Below are positions 16,733 through 25,516 of a stretch of DNA of 64,000 nt, piece by piece; positions within the stretch are counted from its first letter, which is position 1, and every line of letters starts with the position of its first letter. The notes below the pieces were generated by a model. It saw nothing but the letters and a program-made list of their open reading frames with translations, had not been told where the DNA came from and did not search any database. The position numbers were made by a program, and so were the translations under genes. Source of the stretch: Halobaculum sp. XH14 (GTDB lineage: Archaea; Halobacteriota; Halobacteria; Halobacteriales; Haloferacaceae); the NCBI RefSeq assembly GCF_032116555.1, contig NZ_CP134949.1, positions 2,604,001 through 2,668,000 on the forward strand, read 5' to 3'.

Positions 16733-17647
16733 ATGCGACTCCGGCGCGCGTCCGCGCTGTTCGTGCTCTCGGCTCTCGTGAGCGTCACGGCGACCGCCCT
16801 CGCGTTCGCCGCCGCCGCGGTGGTCGACCGGGTCCGAACCGGCACCGCCGGAGCCGACGACCGGCGGGTCCCGCTCTCCCCGCTGACGGCGCGCCGGCGG
16901 GTCGGCCGCGACTGGCCCGAGCGGGCGGAGATCACGACCGGCCGGGAGCCGCTCGGCGAGATGGACGACCTCGCGGCGTACGCCCGTCCGGGGTTCGACC
17001 CCGACCGCGTCGCGCCCCTCGTCCGCGCGTTCTACGAACGCACCGCCGAGTTCGACGTGGCGTACGACGTCCGCTGGCACGCGCCGTTCCGGCTCGGCGC
17101 CGCGCTCGCCTCGCCGGTCACGGCCGCGCTCGGACAGCTGAACCTCCCCGGCCGCTCCGCCGAGGGACGGCGACTTCACAGTCGCTTCGCGGAGGTCCGA
17201 CCCGACGTCGACCCACGCGAGGGCGCCCGGGCGTGGGTCCGGACCGACGACGGGGGGACGGCCGTCTTCGTCGCCGTGTACGCGAGCCACGTCCGGGACG
17301 GCGAGCGGTTCGTCAACATCGCGGTGCCGCTCCCACGCTCGAACCTCTCGACGGTCCTGCGGATCGACCACCTCGACGGGGGGACCGCCGGGGAGAACGG
17401 TTCCGAATCGGCGCGGGGAACCGGCGTCCGTCTCCACACCGAGGGCCCGGGCGACCCCGGCCTCTACCTCCGGACGCCCCTCGGTTCCGTCGAACTCCCG
17501 ATGGACCAGACGTTCACCGTCCGCGTCGCCCCCGAGGGGGAGGACGCCGACCTCCTCGCCACCCACGAGATGTGGCTGCTCGGCCGGCAGTTCCTCACCG
17601 TGTGGTATCGACTACACGCGGCCGAACATCCAGTAGAAGAGCCATAG
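16733..17647 (+). CDS. Haloarchaeal hypothetical protein with N-terminal signal/membrane segment
   Basis: 304 residues. Residues 1-35 (MRLRRASALFVLSALVSVTATALAFAAAAVV) form a signal peptide or signal anchor, so the rest is likely outside the membrane. The body is Arg/Asp-rich with no motif I recognise; it contains PVTAALGQLNLPGRSAEG and the C-terminal THEMWLLGRQFLTVWYRLH. The start ATG is chosen because it opens with the signal sequence and follows a TATA-like ccttaaa about 27 bases upstream; the longer frame is a shadow of ridA. Divergent from ridA. Confidence 0.65.
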   Translation: MRLRRASALFVLSALVSVTATALAFAAAAVVDRVRTGTAGADDRRVPLSPLTARRRVGRDWPERAEITTGREPLGEMDDLAAYARPGFDPDRVAPLVRAFYERTAEFDVAYDVRWHAPFRLGAALASPVTAALGQLNLPGRSAEGRRLHSRFAEVRPDVDPREGARAWVRTDDGGTAVFVAVYASHVRDGERFVNIAVPLPRSNLSTVLRIDHLDGGTAGENGSESARGTGVRLHTEGPGDPGLYLRTPLGSVELPMDQTFTVRVAPEGEDADLLATHEMWLLGRQFLTVWYRLHAAEHPVEEP

Positions 17648-17679
17648 GCGGGTACGGCGACTCGGGCCAGCACGTCGAT

Positions 17680-18891
17680 TCAGGCCAGCACGTCGACCTC
17701 GTAGCCGTGCCCCTCCAGCGACGCGACGATCTCGGCGGCGTGCTCGTCGCCGTGGGCCTCGAGGTCGACCTCGACCTCCGCGGCGTTGACCGCGATGTCC
17801 CGCGAGGTGCGGTCGTGCCGGATGGCGAAGATGTTCGCGTTCGCGTCGGCGATGACCTCGACGAGCCGCTCCAGGGCGCCGGGCCGGTCCTTCAGTTCCG
17901 TCCGGACCTTGAGGTACCGGCCCATCTCGACGAGCCCCCGCAACACGACCGTCGTCAGCGTGTTCATGTCGATGTTGCCCCCCGAGAGGACCGGGACGAT
18001 CGTCTCGTCGTCCTCGTACTCGAACGCGCGTTCGAGGACCGCCGCGAGCGACACGGCCCCGGCGCCCTCGACGAGCGTCTTCGAACGTTCGAGCAGCTTC
18101 GTCACCGCGACGGCGATCTCCTCGTCGCTCACGGTGACGACCTCGTCGACGTGCTCCCGGATGACGGGGAACGTCTTCTCGCCCGTGGCCCGCACGGCGA
18201 TGCCGTCCGCGATGGTGTCGACGCTCGCGAGCTCCTGGCGGCTCCCCTTCCGCAGGGAGTCGGCCGTGGCTGAGGCACCCTCGGCCTGCACGCCGACGAC
18301 CCGCACGTCGTCGAGCGTCCCCTTCACCGCCGTGGCGACCCCCGAGACGAGTCCGCCGCCGCCGATTGGCACGACGACGGTGTCGGCCTCGGGGCACTGC
18401 TCTGCGATCTCCAGGCCGATGGTCCCCTGCCCGGCCATCACCAGCTCGTCGTCGAACGCGTGGACGTACGTGCGGTCCTCGGCGGCCTCGATCTCGTGGG
18501 CGCGGGCGGCCGCCTCGCTGTAGTCGACGCCGTGGAGCACCACGTCGCTGCCGTAGCGACGCGTCGCCGACACCTTCGAGATGGGCGCGTACTTCGGCAT
18601 GACGATGGTCGAGGGGACGCCCGCACGGGTCGCCGCGAGCGCGACGCCCTGGGCGTGGTTCCCGGCGGAGGCGGTGACGACGCCCCGCTCGCGCTCTTCC
18701 GCCGAGAGGGTGCCGATGCGGTTCCGAGCGCCGCGGATCTTGAACGACCCGGTGCGCTGGAACGTCTCCAGCTTGAGGTGGACGGTCGCACCGGTGGCAG
18801 CGGAGAAGGTGTGAGAGTACTCCAGCGGCGTGGTACGGGCGACCTCGTTCACCCGGTCGCGGGCCGCGAGCACGTCCGCTAGCGAGAGCAT
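17680..18891 (-). CDS. ilvA: Threonine ammonia-lyase (threonine deaminase)
   Basis: PLP enzyme converting threonine to 2-oxobutyrate and ammonia, the entry to isoleucine synthesis or threonine catabolism. 403 residues: PLP domain with Schiff-base lysine in GSFKIRGARNR, SAGNHAQGVA, and phosphate-binding PIGGGGLVSG, then a C-terminal ACT domain (about 325-400; LKDRPGALERLVEVIADANANI). One ACT domain and this size match the catabolic/archaeal form. A 14-base direct repeat (ggccagcacgtcga) spans its last codons and the bases after the stop. The RidA-type enzyme on the same strand would detoxify its intermediate. Confidence 0.94.
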   Translation of the reverse strand: MLSLADVLAARDRVNEVARTTPLEYSHTFSAATGATVHLKLETFQRTGSFKIRGARNRIGTLSAEERERGVVTASAGNHAQGVALAATRAGVPSTIVMPKYAPISKVSATRRYGSDVVLHGVDYSEAAARAHEIEAAEDRTYVHAFDDELVMAGQGTIGLEIAEQCPEADTVVVPIGGGGLVSGVATAVKGTLDDVRVVGVQAEGASATADSLRKGSRQELASVDTIADGIAVRATGEKTFPVIREHVDEVVTVSDEEIAVAVTKLLERSKTLVEGAGAVSLAAVLERAFEYEDDETIVPVLSGGNIDMNTLTTVVLRGLVEMGRYLKVRTELKDRPGALERLVEVIADANANIFAIRHDRTSRDIAVNAAEVEVDLEAHGDEHAAEIVASLEGHGYEVDVLA

Positions 18892-18982
18892 ACCGTGGTT
18901 CGGACGCGTCGCTGGTTAGTCGTTACGTCCGAAGGGGAGGGGGAATGCACGCGTGTGACGTGCAGTTGCTGGAAAGCCCCCC

Positions 18983-19060
18983 AGGTATAAAAATGTGCGT
19001 CACGCGAAGCGGAAGTAAAATCGCAAGAGGGCGTCGGTTAAATCCGCTCGTATGACGCCC
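18983..19060. promoter_or_regulatory. AT-rich island with TATA box and palindromic structure
   Basis: A strong TATA box (tataaaaat, 18986-18994, plus strand) points into the 3' end of the minus-strand cyclotransferase gene. Downstream, GTGCGTCA (18994-19002) can pair with the TGACGC...GCAC segment near 19053-19064, and AGCGGA (19008-19013) with TCCGCT (19043-19048). A 20-codon frame from ATG 18993 is the only short ORF, and TATA spacing does not fit it. A small or antisense RNA is possible. Confidence 0.4.
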
Positions 19061-19081
19061 GCACGCCGCCCGTCGCTCGCT

Positions 19082-19576
19082 TCAATCCACCGACGGGCGT
19101 GTGACCCGAATCGGGCGGTCCGCGACGGCGGCTCGCACCCGTTCCGGAAACGGGCCCGTACCGGGCCAGGAGGCCGCCGCGTCGAGCCGGTCGGGGTCGC
19201 CGACGTAGACGGCGGCCTCGCGGTCGCCGCCGGCGGGTGCACCGTCCGCCGGGCCGTCCACGCTCGCTCCGTCCGCCACCAGCGGGACCGACACGCGGAC
19301 GTACAGGCCGTCCTCGACCCGTTCGTACGCGTCGAGGGCGTCGACCTCGTCCGTCCTGAGCAGCCGGCCCGCCACCGCCGGGCCGTCCATCCGTCCGGTG
19401 GCCCCGCCGTCACGGCCGCCGGCGGAATCGGCGCCCTCGGCGGGCGCGAGCGTCGGATACTTCCCGTCGACGACCCGGAGGCCGTCCAGCACCGCCGGCC
19501 CGACGAACACGAACGAGTCGAGCACCTCCCGGACCCGCTCGGGGTTCGTCAGCGTCCCGTACACGAACACGTCCAT
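19082..19576 (-). CDS. Gamma-glutamylcyclotransferase family protein
   Basis: 164 residues starting with the family signature MDVFVYGTLTNPERV (YGTL phosphate-type loop). The catalytic Glu is in LDAYERVEDGLYVR, and AVAGRLLRTDEVDALDAYE matches the AIG2/GGCT core. Members act on gamma-glutamyl or related amine conjugates; the substrate in haloarchaea, which use gamma-glutamylcysteine as a main thiol, may be related to it but that is inference. Two Gly/Asp-rich inserts (about 47-66 and 104-118) enlarge the domain compared with usual members of 120-150 residues. Confidence 0.88.
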   Translation of the reverse strand: MDVFVYGTLTNPERVREVLDSFVFVGPAVLDGLRVVDGKYPTLAPAEGADSAGGRDGGATGRMDGPAVAGRLLRTDEVDALDAYERVEDGLYVRVSVPLVADGASVDGPADGAPAGGDREAAVYVGDPDRLDAAASWPGTGPFPERVRAAVADRPIRVTRPSVD

Positions 19577-19654
19577 ACCGAGTTCACGTCGGGCCGGAGG
19601 AAGGCGTTTTCCCCCGTCGACCGCGGCCGGTCGCGTCGGCGCCGGCCGTCCGGC

Positions 19655-20491
19655 TCACGCGGGGTCGGGCAGGGACACGTCGGCGATGACGGGCAGGTGA
19701 TCGGACGGGTAGCAGCCGTCGCCGTACGTGTCCGAGCAGGTCCCGTGGTTGATCACGTCCACGCCCGCCGAAACGAACACGTGGTCGATCTTCTTCTCGG
19801 GGACCAGGTCGTTGAAGTCGGTCATGCTGGTCTCCGGGCCGTGGTGAGGGTACCGCGAGATGTGATGCGTGTCGGTCAGCGAGCGTCGGTGGGTCGCGCC
19901 CGCGCCGTCGGTCAGGACGCGGTACGGCTCGCTCGACTCCCGACAGTTGAAGTCGCCCGAGACGACGACGGGGACCGACCCTGACAGCTTGTCGATGCAG
20001 TCGCGGAGCAGCCGGGCGCTCTCGACCCGGGCGCGTTCGCCCCGGTGATCGAAGTGGGTGTTGACGTGGAGGAACTCACCGCCGGTCCGCCGGTCGCGGA
20101 ACCGCGCGTGGCGCACGAGCCGCGGCAGCGCGGCGTCCCAGCCGACGCTTCCCGACTCTCCGGGCGTCTCCGAGAGCCAGAAGGAGCCATCGTCCTCGGG
20201 GGCCAGTCGCTCGCGTCGGTAGCCGATGGGGACGTACTCGCCCGCGGTGCCGCCCTCGGGTCGGCCCGCGACGAGCCAGTCGAACGCCGGCAGCCGCTCC
20301 CGGAGGTCCTCCAGCTGGTCGTGGAGCGCCTCCTGCAGGCCGACGACGTGGGGACGGTGGAACCTGATCCCCGTGGCGATCGGGTCGCGCCGGTTCTCCC
20401 AGCCGTGTTCGCCGCCATCGATGTCGGCGTAGCGAACGTTGTAGCTCATCGCGCGCAACGGCGGCGCGGGCCGGTCGGTCACGCCGGCCAC
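19655..20491 (-). CDS. Endonuclease/exonuclease/phosphatase (EEP) family hydrolase
   Basis: 278 residues of the DNase I-like fold: SYNVRYADID at the start, catalytic Glu in VVGLQEALHDQLEDL, VNTHFDH, the Asp/Asn pair in VVVSGDFNCRESSEPY, KIDHVFVS and the final SDHLPVIADV. The set resembles the CNOT/Pgl-like metal-dependent phosphodiesterases often annotated as endonuclease/exonuclease/phosphatase of unknown substrate. No signal peptide. The GTG at 20491 is first in frame; ATG at the MSYNVRY position is an alternative. It begins 10 bases after the upstream small gene, probably one operon. Confidence 0.88.
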   Translation of the reverse strand: MAGVTDRPAPPLRAMSYNVRYADIDGGEHGWENRRDPIATGIRFHRPHVVGLQEALHDQLEDLRERLPAFDWLVAGRPEGGTAGEYVPIGYRRERLAPEDDGSFWLSETPGESGSVGWDAALPRLVRHARFRDRRTGGEFLHVNTHFDHRGERARVESARLLRDCIDKLSGSVPVVVSGDFNCRESSEPYRVLTDGAGATHRRSLTDTHHISRYPHHGPETSMTDFNDLVPEKKIDHVFVSAGVDVINHGTCSDTYGDGCYPSDHLPVIADVSLPDPA

Positions 20492-20501
20492 CTCCGGGCG
20501 G

Positions 20502-20786
20502 TCACGAGTACAGCTCCGCCGCGAAGCCGGCCTGGTGGTCCTCGACGAACGCGGCGATCTCCGTCAGGTCGGCCGCCGAGAGGTTCGGGTTGCCGTTCGT
20601 CCCGGCCCTGAACATCGAGAGCCGGCCGGTCAGGTAGCCGCGAACCCAGAGTTCCCCGGCCGTCGTCAGCCGGTCCTCGCTCTCGACGAGTTCCACGTCC
20701 GCCGACCCGTCCCGCATCCCCATCGCGATGCTCGCGGCCAGGTTCTCCGCGATCGCTTCGAGATACGCCCGCTCGTACGCTTCCAT
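20502..20786 (-). CDS. Small haloarchaeal hypothetical protein
   Basis: 94 residues from ATG 20786 (an in-frame ATG at 20813 would add nine). Soluble, acidic, mostly helical: MEAYERAYLEAIAENLAASIAMGM, then RLTTAGELWVRGYLTGRLSMFRAGTNGNPNLSAADLTEIAAFV. The Gly/Arg-rich middle and the ordered helical pattern suggest a real conserved protein, but I know no name or function. It is followed after 10 bases by the EEP hydrolase on the same strand. Confidence 0.6.
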   Translation of the reverse strand: MEAYERAYLEAIAENLAASIAMGMRDGSADVELVESEDRLTTAGELWVRGYLTGRLSMFRAGTNGNPNLSAADLTEIAAFVEDHQAGFAAELYS

Positions 20787-20924
20787 GTTTTCGGGCAGGC
20801 GCTCGCACGCCATGCCGTTGGTGACGGGGTGGCGGCCGCTTTCGGACACGCGTGGTTCCGGTTCCTTCCCCGCGCGACGTTCCCCATTCGGTAGCCTGAA
20901 ACGGGGGCCGACGCAGGGACGTAC

Positions 20925-22316
20925 ATGAACACGGGCCGGCTGGTCGGGGTCTGGAAGCGGGTGCTCTCGCTGTCCTGGCCGGTCATGGCCGAACAGACGT
21001 TCCGCACGGCGATGCGGACGACCGACATCATCGTCACCGCGCAGTTCTCTCCGGCAGCCGTCGTCGCCATCGGCCTCGCGGACCTCTACGCCCGCTTCCC
21101 GCTCCGCATCGGCCTCGGCCTCGGCGGCGGCGCCATCGCGCTCTCCAGCCAAGACACCGGCGCGGCCGCGACCGGGAACCGGGACGAGGCGATCACGCAG
21201 GCGGTCCTGCTCGGACTCGTGCTGGGAATCCCGTTCGTCCTCCTCGGGTTCTTCTTCGGCGAGACCGTCATCGGGCTGCTCGGCGCGGACGCGGACACGG
21301 CCGCGCTCGGCGGGCAGTACCTGGCGATCGTCTTCGCCACCGCGCCCGCGCGCCACGTCTCGCTCATCGCCGCGCGCTCGCTCCAGGGCACCGGCGACAC
21401 GCGCACGCCGATGTACGTCAACGTCGTCGCCAACGGGTTCAACATCGTCGGCTCGGTCGCGCTGGGGCTCGGCTTCGCGCCGCTGGGCATCCCGCGGCTC
21501 GACGTCGTCGGCGTCGGCGTCGCCACCGCGGCCGCGAACGTGTTCACGGCGAGCATGCTGCTGGCGGCGATGGCGACCGACTGGTCCGACGCGAGCCTCG
21601 TGCGCCCCCGGGACCCGGTCATCGCCAGCCAGCTCGTCCGCGTCTCCGCCCCGCGAATCGTCGAGGGGTTCGCGGCGGCGCTCGCGGAGTTCCCGTTCAA
21701 CGCGCTCCTGCTGTCGTTCGGGACGAACGTGAACGCCGGCTTCCAGATCGGTCGGCGGATGTACCAGCAGGTGACCGGCCCGCTCTCGCGGGGCTACCAC
21801 GTCGCCGCGAGCGTCGTCGTCGGGCAGGCGCTCGGCGACGGCGACGACGAGGGCGCACGATACGACGGCTACGCGGTGACGGCGCTCGCGCTCGCGACCA
21901 TCGGCGTCATCGGCCTGGGGCTCGTCGCGCTCGCGCCGCAGTTCGTCCGGGTGTTCACCGACCAGCCGGAGACGGTTCCCTACGCCGTCGCCTTCGCGCG
22001 CGTCTACGGCGCGACCGCCGCGTTCCTGGCGACGTTCAGCGTGCTCTCGGGGGCGCTCCAGGGCGCGAGCGAGACGCGGGTTCCCCTGATCGCCCGTCTC
22101 GTCGGCGTGTTCGGCTTCCTGCTGGGCTTTTCCTTCCTCGCGGGAGTCACGCTCGGGTACGCCGAGGTCGGCGCCTACTGGGGCGTCGGCCTCCAGTACG
22201 TCGCGATGGCGGTGCTGGTGTTCGTCGGGTTCCGCTACACGAACTGGGCCGAGCGCGCCGCGGGGATGATGGCCGAACGCGGGACCGGCGACGGCGAGGT
22301 GACCGACGGGCCCTGA
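20925..22316 (+). CDS. MATE family efflux transporter (first of two)
   Basis: 463 residues with about 12 membrane helices. MATE proteins export drugs or metabolites in exchange for Na+ or H+. Recognisable features include WPVMAEQTFRTAMRTTDIIVTAQFSPAAVVAIGLADL, SSQDTGAAATGNRDEA at the start of the second helix pair, ALQGTGDTRTPMYVNVVANG-like SLQGTGDTRTPMY, and GALQGASETRVPL in the second half. It is followed 73 bases later by a paralogue with the same landmarks. The substrate cannot be told. Confidence 0.93.
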   Translation: MNTGRLVGVWKRVLSLSWPVMAEQTFRTAMRTTDIIVTAQFSPAAVVAIGLADLYARFPLRIGLGLGGGAIALSSQDTGAAATGNRDEAITQAVLLGLVLGIPFVLLGFFFGETVIGLLGADADTAALGGQYLAIVFATAPARHVSLIAARSLQGTGDTRTPMYVNVVANGFNIVGSVALGLGFAPLGIPRLDVVGVGVATAAANVFTASMLLAAMATDWSDASLVRPRDPVIASQLVRVSAPRIVEGFAAALAEFPFNALLLSFGTNVNAGFQIGRRMYQQVTGPLSRGYHVAASVVVGQALGDGDDEGARYDGYAVTALALATIGVIGLGLVALAPQFVRVFTDQPETVPYAVAFARVYGATAAFLATFSVLSGALQGASETRVPLIARLVGVFGFLLGFSFLAGVTLGYAEVGAYWGVGLQYVAMAVLVFVGFRYTNWAERAAGMMAERGTGDGEVTDGP

Positions 22317-22389
22317 CCGCCCAGGGGGACGGCCGCACGGGCGTGTGATGTTTCGGTAGCTACAAGTCCGACCGACGTCCCCGGCAGGT

Positions 22390-23856
22390 ATGTCCCTCCG
22401 CTCCCGAGCGGCGGCCGGCCTCGACGCCGCGCTGCCCGACGGCTGGTACCCGGTCTGGCGGCGCGCGCTCGGGCTTGGAATCCCCGTCACCGCGCGCAAC
22501 GGCGTCGGACAGCTCATGCGGACGACCGACGTCGTCATCTCGGCGGCGCTCTCGCCCGCTGCCGTCGTCGGCCTCGGCATCGCGGACCTGTTCGCCTCGC
22601 TCCCGTTCCGCGCGGCCGGCGGCGTCATCGGCGGGGCGGCGACGCTCACCAGCCAGGACACCGGCGCTGGCGCGACCGGGAACCGCGACGAGGCGTTCAC
22701 GCAGGCCGCCATGCTCGCAGCCCTGCTCACGCTCCCGTTCGCGGTCGTCGGCGTCGGCTTCGGCGCGGAGGTGCTCCGGCTCGTCGGAGCCGACGCCGAG
22801 TCCGCACGCCGCGGGGCCGAGTACCTCCTGCTCGTCTCCCTCCCGATGCCGCTGGGCGCGTTCGCCGCGGTGTCGAGCGCGACGCTGGAGGCGACCGGCG
22901 ACACCCGCACGCCGACGTACGTCTCCGTGCCGGCGTCGGCTGGCAACGCCGCCGCCTCGCTCGTGTTCGGGCTCGGCCTGCTGGGCGCGCCCCGCCTCGG
23001 CATCGTCGGCATCGGCGCGGCCTCGCTCGTGGCCATGACGGCCCGCTCGCTCGTGCTGGTCGGCTACACCCACCTGCGCGGCCCGGTCGACTTCGTCGCG
23101 CCGCGTGACCTCACGATCGCCCGACAGCTCGTCACGATCGCGGCCCCACAGAGCGCCGCTGGCCTCGTCACCGCGGTCGCGGTCTTCCCGTTCAACACGC
23201 TCGTGCTCCAGTTCGGGACCGCCGCGAACGCGGGCTACCAGCTCGCCTGGCGGGTGTACACGCAGGTGCTCGGTCCGATCGGCAGCGGCGTCGGCCGCGG
23301 CGCGAGCATCGTCGTCGGCCAGCGGCTCGGCGAGCAGGCCGCCACGGCTGCGGAAGCGGACGGCACGGCGTCGGATCGTGCCGACGGCGACGACGCGGCG
23401 ACGTCGGCGAGCCGAGCGGCGACGGCGCTGGTCGTGCTCGGCGGCGCGATCGCGCTCGTGTTCGGCGGCGGCGTGGCGCTCGCGGCGGCGCCCATCGCGC
23501 GACTGCTCGCGGCGGAGCCGGCCGTCGCCTCGGCGGCGGTCCCGTTCGTCACGGTGCTGGGGCTCGCGGGCGTGCTCGGCATCACGAACGTCGTCGCCTC
23601 GGCGTCGCTGGACGCCGGCGGCGAGACGCGGATCCCGCTGGCCTCGCGGGTGGTCGGGATGTTCGGCGGCTACGTCGGCGTCTCGTGGGGGCTCTACGAG
23701 TTCGCGGGCTGGGGAATCGAGGCGGCCTACGTCGGCCAGTTCGTCTGTTACGTCCTCATGCTCGCGGTGACCGCGTGGGGGCTCGTCCGGACGGACTGGG
23801 TCGGGCGGGCGACGCGGCTGCTCGACGAGCGCGGGAGCGTCGGCTCGGACGGGTGA
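22390..23856 (+). CDS. MATE family efflux transporter (second of two)
   Basis: 488 residues, paralogue of the preceding gene: shared MRTTDVVISAALSPAAVVGLGIADL, TSQDTGAGATGNRDEAF and TLEATGDTRTPTYVSV. It differs in a hydrophilic loop after residue 315 (QAATAAEADGTASDRADGDD). The tandem pair and sequence similarity point to duplication. Whether the two form a heterodimer or work separately is unknown; MATE proteins normally act as monomers. Confidence 0.93.
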   Translation: MSLRSRAAAGLDAALPDGWYPVWRRALGLGIPVTARNGVGQLMRTTDVVISAALSPAAVVGLGIADLFASLPFRAAGGVIGGAATLTSQDTGAGATGNRDEAFTQAAMLAALLTLPFAVVGVGFGAEVLRLVGADAESARRGAEYLLLVSLPMPLGAFAAVSSATLEATGDTRTPTYVSVPASAGNAAASLVFGLGLLGAPRLGIVGIGAASLVAMTARSLVLVGYTHLRGPVDFVAPRDLTIARQLVTIAAPQSAAGLVTAVAVFPFNTLVLQFGTAANAGYQLAWRVYTQVLGPIGSGVGRGASIVVGQRLGEQAATAAEADGTASDRADGDDAATSASRAATALVVLGGAIALVFGGGVALAAAPIARLLAAEPAVASAAVPFVTVLGLAGVLGITNVVASASLDAGGETRIPLASRVVGMFGGYVGVSWGLYEFAGWGIEAAYVGQFVCYVLMLAVTAWGLVRTDWVGRATRLLDERGSVGSDG

Positions 23857-23904
23857 TCGGTCGAAAGAAGTTCGGATCGGGCCTGCGGGTCGATGCCGCC
23901 CGGT

Positions 23905-24150
23905 TCAGCGACGGCCCAGGAGTTCGCGGCCGAGCAGGCCGACGGCGATGCCGGCGACGAACGCGCGGCCGGCGTCACGGCGGCGACGGGCGGCGTACTC
24001 CTCGGGGAAGCTCTCCGCCAGGATGTCGAACAGGCGGTCCCCCATCTCGTGTCGGAGCTGCTCGCCGCGCTGGCCGGCCTCGGAGCGGGCCTTCGCGCGG
24101 ACTCGGTCGGCGTACTCACGGCGCTGCTCGGGAGGTATTGTGAACTCCAT
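23905..24150 (-). CDS. Small basic/acidic protein with C-terminal hydrophobic helix
   Basis: 81 residues from ATG 24150, chosen because a TATA-like ggttatcc lies about 27 bases upstream; a GTG two codons earlier is possible. The N-terminal two thirds are charged and helical (IPPEQRREYADRVRAKARSE, LRHEMGDRLFDILAESFPEEYAARRRRDAGR); the last 15 residues (AFVAGIAVGLLGREL) could be a short membrane-associated helix. No family recognised. Confidence 0.6.
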   Translation of the reverse strand: MEFTIPPEQRREYADRVRAKARSEAGQRGEQLRHEMGDRLFDILAESFPEEYAARRRRDAGRAFVAGIAVGLLGRELLGRR

Positions 24151-24260
24151 ACGCACACATCGACCGCAAAACGGATAACCCCGTCGGCAGCAGTGTTAGC
24201 ACGTCCACTACCGGAAAACGAACGATACTGAACTGGTAACAGCCTCCGTCTTCGTGCGGC

Positions 24261-25397
24261 TTACCGCTCGTCGATCGGGACCCAGTCGGCGTCCTCCTCG
24301 CCGACGTACCGGGCGCGGGGCCGGATGAGCCGGTTGTCCTCGTACTGTTCGAGCACGTGGGCGATCCAGCCGCCGACGCGGCTGACCGCGAAGATCGGGG
24401 TGTACACGTCGATGGGGATGCCCATCTGGTAGTACGTCGACGCCGAGTAGAAGTCGACGTTGGGCGCGATCCCCTTCTCCTCCATCATGTACGCCTCGAT
24501 GGCCGTGGACATCTCGTACCACTTCGTGTCGCCGGCGGCCTCGCCCAGTTCCTCCGAGCGCTCGCTGAGGATCCTCGCCCGCGGGTCCTTCACGTCGTAG
24601 ACGCGGTGGCCGAAGCCGGCGACGCGGCGACCTTCATCGAGGGCCTCCTCGACCCAGTCGACCGGGTCCTGGCCGGCCTCGTCGACCTCCTTCAGCATCC
24701 GCATCACGTTGGCGTTCGCGCCGCCGTGGAGGCTCCCCGAGAGGGTGCCGACCGCGGAGGTGACCGCCGAGTGCAGGTCCGCGAGCGTCGAGGAGGTCAC
24801 CATCGCGGAGAACGTCGAGGCGTTCAGGCCGTGGTCGGCGTGCAGCACGAGCGCCTGATCGAACACGTCCGCGAGCACGTCGTCGGGCTCCTCGTCGTTC
24901 AGCATGTAGAGGAAGTTCGCGGCGTGGTCGAGGTCCTCGCGCGGCTCGACGGGCTCGTCGCCGTTCCGGATGCGGGCGAACGCGGCGAGCGCGGTCGGCA
25001 TCTTCGCCGTGATCCGTCGGCCCTTGCGGGCGTTCGCCTCGCGTTCGGTCGGGTCGGCGTCCACGTCGGAGTCGTGGGCCGACAGCGAGGAGGTGACGGT
25101 CCGCAGCGCGGCCATCGGCTCCTCGTCCGCCTCGGCGAGCTGGCGGACCGTCGCCAGCGTGTCCGCGGAGATGCCGCGCTCGGCGGCCATCGCGTCGGAG
25201 AACTCGGCCAGTTCGTCGGCCGTCGGCAGTTCGCCGTGCCAGAGGAGATAGAGCGTCTCCTCGAAGGAGGCGTGCTCGGCCAGGTCCTCGATGGCGTACC
25301 CCCGGTAGACGAGTTTCCCCTCGCCCCCGTCGATGAAGCTCAGACCGGACTCGGCGACCAGCACGCCCTCCAGTCCTCGCTTGAGTTCGTCGGACAT
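24261..25397 (-). CDS. gltA: Citrate synthase
   Basis: Condenses acetyl-CoA and oxaloacetate in the TCA cycle. 378 residues, the short archaeal/Gram-positive type. Catalytic residues are visible: His in HADHGLNAST, His in SLHGGANANVMRM and GFGHRVY, and Asp in NVDFYSA. Acidic substitutions throughout are typical of halophiles. ATG at 25397; monocistronic, with a TATA-like gataacgc about 35 bases upstream and the tfb gene ending 119 bases further up. Confidence 0.97.
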   Translation of the reverse strand: MSDELKRGLEGVLVAESGLSFIDGGEGKLVYRGYAIEDLAEHASFEETLYLLWHGELPTADELAEFSDAMAAERGISADTLATVRQLAEADEEPMAALRTVTSSLSAHDSDVDADPTEREANARKGRRITAKMPTALAAFARIRNGDEPVEPREDLDHAANFLYMLNDEEPDDVLADVFDQALVLHADHGLNASTFSAMVTSSTLADLHSAVTSAVGTLSGSLHGGANANVMRMLKEVDEAGQDPVDWVEEALDEGRRVAGFGHRVYDVKDPRARILSERSEELGEAAGDTKWYEMSTAIEAYMMEEKGIAPNVDFYSASTYYQMGIPIDVYTPIFAVSRVGGWIAHVLEQYEDNRLIRPRARYVGEEDADWVPIDER

Positions 25398-25516
25398 GCT
25401 TCGAGGTTCCGAGTGGCGGCCGAAAAGCGTTATCTTTCAGGAGGGTTTCCTCCCCGAACGATCCCGCGGGTTCGCTGTAACGGGAGCGGTCGTGGTCCCG
25501 GTTGCGGGGGAGCCGA

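Noticed and set aside
20787..23036. Minus frame continuing upstream of the 94-residue gene
   Set aside because: Shadow of the two MATE genes.
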